Part shown: positions 61,723 to 64,000 of the stretch, in pieces | Layout of the letters: the number at the start of each line of letters is the position of its first letter | Position numbering within the stretch: the first letter of the stretch is position 1 | Assembly: GCF_002362315.1 (NCBI RefSeq) | Contig: NZ_MTZV01000001.1 | Location: forward strand, 124,001-188,000 | DNA: 64,000 bases | Origin: Paraburkholderia acidicola | GTDB taxonomy: Bacteria; Pseudomonadota; Gammaproteobacteria; Burkholderiales; Burkholderiaceae | Direction of reading: 5' to 3' | Position numbers and translations under genes: made by a program | Notes under the pieces: generated by a model | The model's input: only the letters and a program-made list of their open reading frames with translations | Told to the model about the DNA's origin: nothing | Databases searched by the model: none

Positions 61723-62862
61723 CTACCGCGCGTCGACAGCAACCGCCCGATAGACCGCAACGTCATTGGACTGAATCTGCTCGGTAACGATATAGCTCGA
61801 TCCCGAGCCGATATTGATGTCCCACTGTTTATCGGCTTGCGACGCGTGCGCATTGAATGCGCTGTCTGGAACGGATTCCATTCGGTTGTAGCGATACAGC
61901 CTGTACGCTACGTTGGGCTTAAGCCCAGAAACTTCCACCGTCAAGGTCAACGGCATCGGTGCCGGGCGCAGACTGGAACCCGGTTTGATGTCGGGTTTCT
62001 CGTAGTTATGGTTAACGGTCAAGCGGACAGGCACCGTTTCATTGTCCTGATCGATCACACCCGTGATCGCGATGCCGTAATTCGTGCCGCTACTGGATAG
62101 TGAATAGACAGAACCCGTCGGCGCATTGGCTTGCGCACGATTCTTCTGAAACTCGTCGAAGGAATAACTGTAAAAGTAAGCCGGCTTACCCGTCACCGGC
62201 CAGAGGCCGTTATCGCTGAAAGTGATGACGTCATCGCCAGAATAGGTGGCCGGCAGCGTCAGCGGATGCCTCGATGTGATACCCACTACCGGCACGATAT
62301 GGTCGTATTCCGGATCACCGGCGTTGGGATCGCGAGATCCGTCGAACAGATAATGGTTGGTATAGAGGGTGATCAACACGGGGTAACTGGCCAGCACATT
62401 CTGTTTCACCCATGCGAGAAAGTCGTTCGTGTCGGTCTCGGTGGCGGTGTTCCACTCCACCGCCTTGAGATGCATCTGTCTAGCGGCATAAACATCGTTT
62501 ACGCCGGGCAACAACTGGCTGCTCTGCTTGTATTGGGGCGTATTCTTGCTGGCGATGGCGCGTGCATCGTACTGGGAGACATATTGCCCGTAATAGAGCC
62601 CAGCCGAAATCATCGCGACTTCACCGCAGTAACCGAAATTCCCGCGCCACTGCAGGCGTGGCGGTATCGCGAGTTTCTTGCTGTATGCCTCTGACGCCTT
62701 CGACACTTTTGCTACCGAAGCGGTATTGCCCGGCGAATCGCCGCCGCAGGCCGACAGCGGCAGACAGATCACTAACGCCCAAAGTGCTTTCCGTGACGGA
62801 AGCACGTGCTGCACCGGCTTTCCAAAGGATAGGTTGGAATATTTTTTTGCTGTGGTTCGCAT
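61723..62862 (-). CDS. C39/papain-like cysteine-peptidase-fold lipoprotein
   Basis: A 379-residue exported protein. The signal ends in LSAC (lipid-attachment Cys39). The catalytic cysteine is probably Cys79 in GNFGYCGEVAMISAGLYYGQ, the histidine near residue 188 in EYDHIVPVVGI, and the asparagine in ITFSDNGLWPV, giving a Cys-His-Asn set. The last ~120 residues look like a beta-sandwich (VRLTVNHNY, LTVEVSGLKPNVAYRLYRYN). It may cleave peptides at the cell surface, or be a structural relative. The start at 62862 has no strong ribosome site. Confidence 0.7.
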   Translation of the reverse strand: MRTTAKKYSNLSFGKPVQHVLPSRKALWALVICLPLSACGGDSPGNTASVAKVSKASEAYSKKLAIPPRLQWRGNFGYCGEVAMISAGLYYGQYVSQYDARAIASKNTPQYKQSSQLLPGVNDVYAARQMHLKAVEWNTATETDTNDFLAWVKQNVLASYPVLITLYTNHYLFDGSRDPNAGDPEYDHIVPVVGITSRHPLTLPATYSGDDVITFSDNGLWPVTGKPAYFYSYSFDEFQKNRAQANAPTGSVYSLSSSGTNYGIAITGVIDQDNETVPVRLTVNHNYEKPDIKPGSSLRPAPMPLTLTVEVSGLKPNVAYRLYRYNRMESVPDSAFNAHASQADKQWDINIGSGSSYIVTEQIQSNDVAVYRAVAVDAR

Positions 62863-63133
62863 AAGGGTTTCACTGTTAGCAACCCGCTTGCCCGGGTCAG
62901 GACTCCCCGCTTGAGAATCGCTGCTTGATAGGTTCGAATTCGCAGTTGTTCGAAATATAGGGGGAGCGAGATCTAGTGATTGTTGAATTTTGTAGTGGCT
63001 CTGCCGTGTTTCGTGCCGCTACGCCCATGCATCAAATTTTTTCAACAACGTGTCGAATTCCAGGGCGGCTGTTCGTCGTGATAGTGAAAGCCGACCATCA
63101 AACCCCGGGTCGGACTAGCGAAGGGAGAAGACC

Positions 63134-63742
63134 ATGAGAAAGTTAATCCTGATGATGTCCATGTCGCTCGACAGCTTTGTGAGCGGCCCCGACGGCGACA
63201 TCAAATGGGTATTTACCGGTGACCAGGAGGCCGTGGCCTGGAAGGTGGAAAACTTGTGGAACGCGAGCCTGTTGATCATGGGCCGCAGCTCCTTTCAGGA
63301 GATGGCCACCTTTTGGTCCACCTCCACCACGGTGTTTGCACCGCCGATGAACCAGATCCCCAAGGCGGTCTTTTCAAAACAGCGATTGAAAGCGGCCGCC
63401 ACGACCACGAAACCCGGAGATGCCCAGGCCCCGACCGCGCAACTTCAACCCGGCGCGGAAAGCTGGGCGCAGCCCTACGTGGCCAGCGGCGATCTCGCCG
63501 ACGAAATCACCATGCTGAAGGCTAAGGGCGGCAAACCGATCATCGCTTTGGGAGGCGCTACCTTCGCGCGTAGTCTCATCGCCGGGAACCTGGTCGATGA
63601 ATACGCCCTGCTGGTTCATCCGATTGCATTGGGCAAAGGCGTACCGATCTTCTCCGAGCTGCCCGCGCCGAGACCACTCAAACTGGTCAGCTCGAAAACC
63701 TTTCCGCTCGGCTCGGTGGCGCAGATTTATCGACCGGCTTGA
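63134..63742 (+). CDS. RibD C-terminal/dihydrofolate-reductase-like protein
   Basis: A 202-residue DHFR-fold protein. It opens RKLILMMSMSLDSFVSGPDG as in this family, with NASLLIMGRSSFQEMATFW, KPIIALGGATFARSLIAGNL (the NADPH-loop region) and VDEYALLVHPIALGKGVPIF. Members reduce pyrimidine-type or unknown substrates with NADPH, and few have assigned roles. GGGAG lies before the ATG. It is a single gene upstream of the convergent katG end. Confidence 0.88.
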   Translation: MRKLILMMSMSLDSFVSGPDGDIKWVFTGDQEAVAWKVENLWNASLLIMGRSSFQEMATFWSTSTTVFAPPMNQIPKAVFSKQRLKAAATTTKPGDAQAPTAQLQPGAESWAQPYVASGDLADEITMLKAKGGKPIIALGGATFARSLIAGNLVDEYALLVHPIALGKGVPIFSELPAPRPLKLVSSKTFPLGSVAQIYRPA

Positions 63743-63824
63743 TGGTGCGCGACTACGCGCATTCGTTCTGACCTAGGCTCCCGATCAGAGCATCAGATCC
63801 GACATGCTGCGAAACGACAGCCAG

Positions 63825-63855
63825 ACAAAAACGGCCGATCTCACGATCAGCCGTT
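63825..63855 (-). terminator. Rho-independent terminator of katG
   Basis: AACGGC-x-GATC and GATC-x-GCCGTT (63830-63840 and 63845-63855) form a stem with one mismatch and a TCAC/GTGA loop, followed on the minus strand by TTTTTGT. It is 47 bp past the katG stop. Confidence 0.75.
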
Positions 63856-63901
63856 CTACTTCGATGCAAGAAAGACCGTTAAGGTCTATCCCCAGCGCCC
63901 A

Positions 63902-64000
<99 letters not shown>

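Overview
The window looks like chromosomal DNA of a Burkholderia sensu lato bacterium, most likely a Paraburkholderia. The evidence is the high G+C content, the gene families, a complete-looking cepacian-type (bce) exopolysaccharide locus and a homoprotocatechuate (hpa) operon. This assignment rests on recognising protein families and gene order by eye; no database search was possible. I saw no rRNA, tRNA or CRISPR array.

Layout. 1-3.7 kb: small accessory genes (a two-helix membrane protein, a PsiF-like periplasmic protein, a YciI-like protein) and a protein with an IS5-type transposase N-terminal domain fused to an unrelated C-terminal part. 3.8-18.9 kb: the first exopolysaccharide block. 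bceA (GDP-mannose supply) is divergent from bceB-K, which covers the lipid-linked priming transferase, UDP-glucose dehydrogenase, the phosphatase/outer-membrane export/tyrosine-kinase trio, four glycosyltransferases and the Wzy-type polymerase. 18.9-19.7 kb: a 0.75-kb imperfect inverted repeat. 19.7-32.3 kb: the second block, with GDP-mannose 4,6-dehydratase, a secreted SGNH hydrolase coupled to an O-acyltransferase, a large secreted beta-propeller, the Wzx-type flippase, a two-domain glycosyltransferase, a second acyltransferase, a 47-residue membrane peptide and UTP-glucose-1-phosphate uridylyltransferase. The two blocks together supply sugar nucleotides (GDP-Man, GDP-Rha precursor, UDP-Glc, UDP-GlcA), build and decorate a repeat unit on undecaprenyl phosphate, flip it, polymerise it and export it.

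32.3-46.4 kb: mostly secreted proteins (S10 carboxypeptidase-like lipoprotein, EF-hand protein, GH35 beta-galactosidase, a propeller-type secreted protein, a serine hydrolase, a MipA/OmpV porin-like protein) and an overlapping cassette made of a 50-residue reading frame built from the two ends of SerC, a TPR/ATP-grasp protein and a TPR/O-GlcNAc-transferase-like protein. 46.4-53.0 kb: the hpaG1-G2-E-D-F-H meta-cleavage operon, divergent from hpaR, which overlaps a phosphopantetheinyl transferase gene. hpaI is not here. 53.1-57.6 kb: a membrane protein, a tannase/feruloyl-esterase lipoprotein, and a metallo-beta-lactamase-fold hydrolase divergent from a TetR regulator with two identical-half-site operators.

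57.6-61.7 kb: a compositionally distinct, G/T-rich and more A+T-rich patch holding debris and orphan genes: the tail of a filamentous-phage-type replication protein, a protein with 59-residue tandem repeats, a DUF2726 gene flanked by ~105-bp direct repeats, the front of an ISNCY-type transposase, a BPSL0067/STY0301-like hybrid lacking the catalytic-cysteine part, a 43-residue lipoprotein and a small zinc-ribbon protein. 61.7-64.0 kb: a C39/papain-like lipoprotein, a RibD-C/dihydrofolate-reductase-like protein and, at the right edge, the last 32 codons and terminator of katG.
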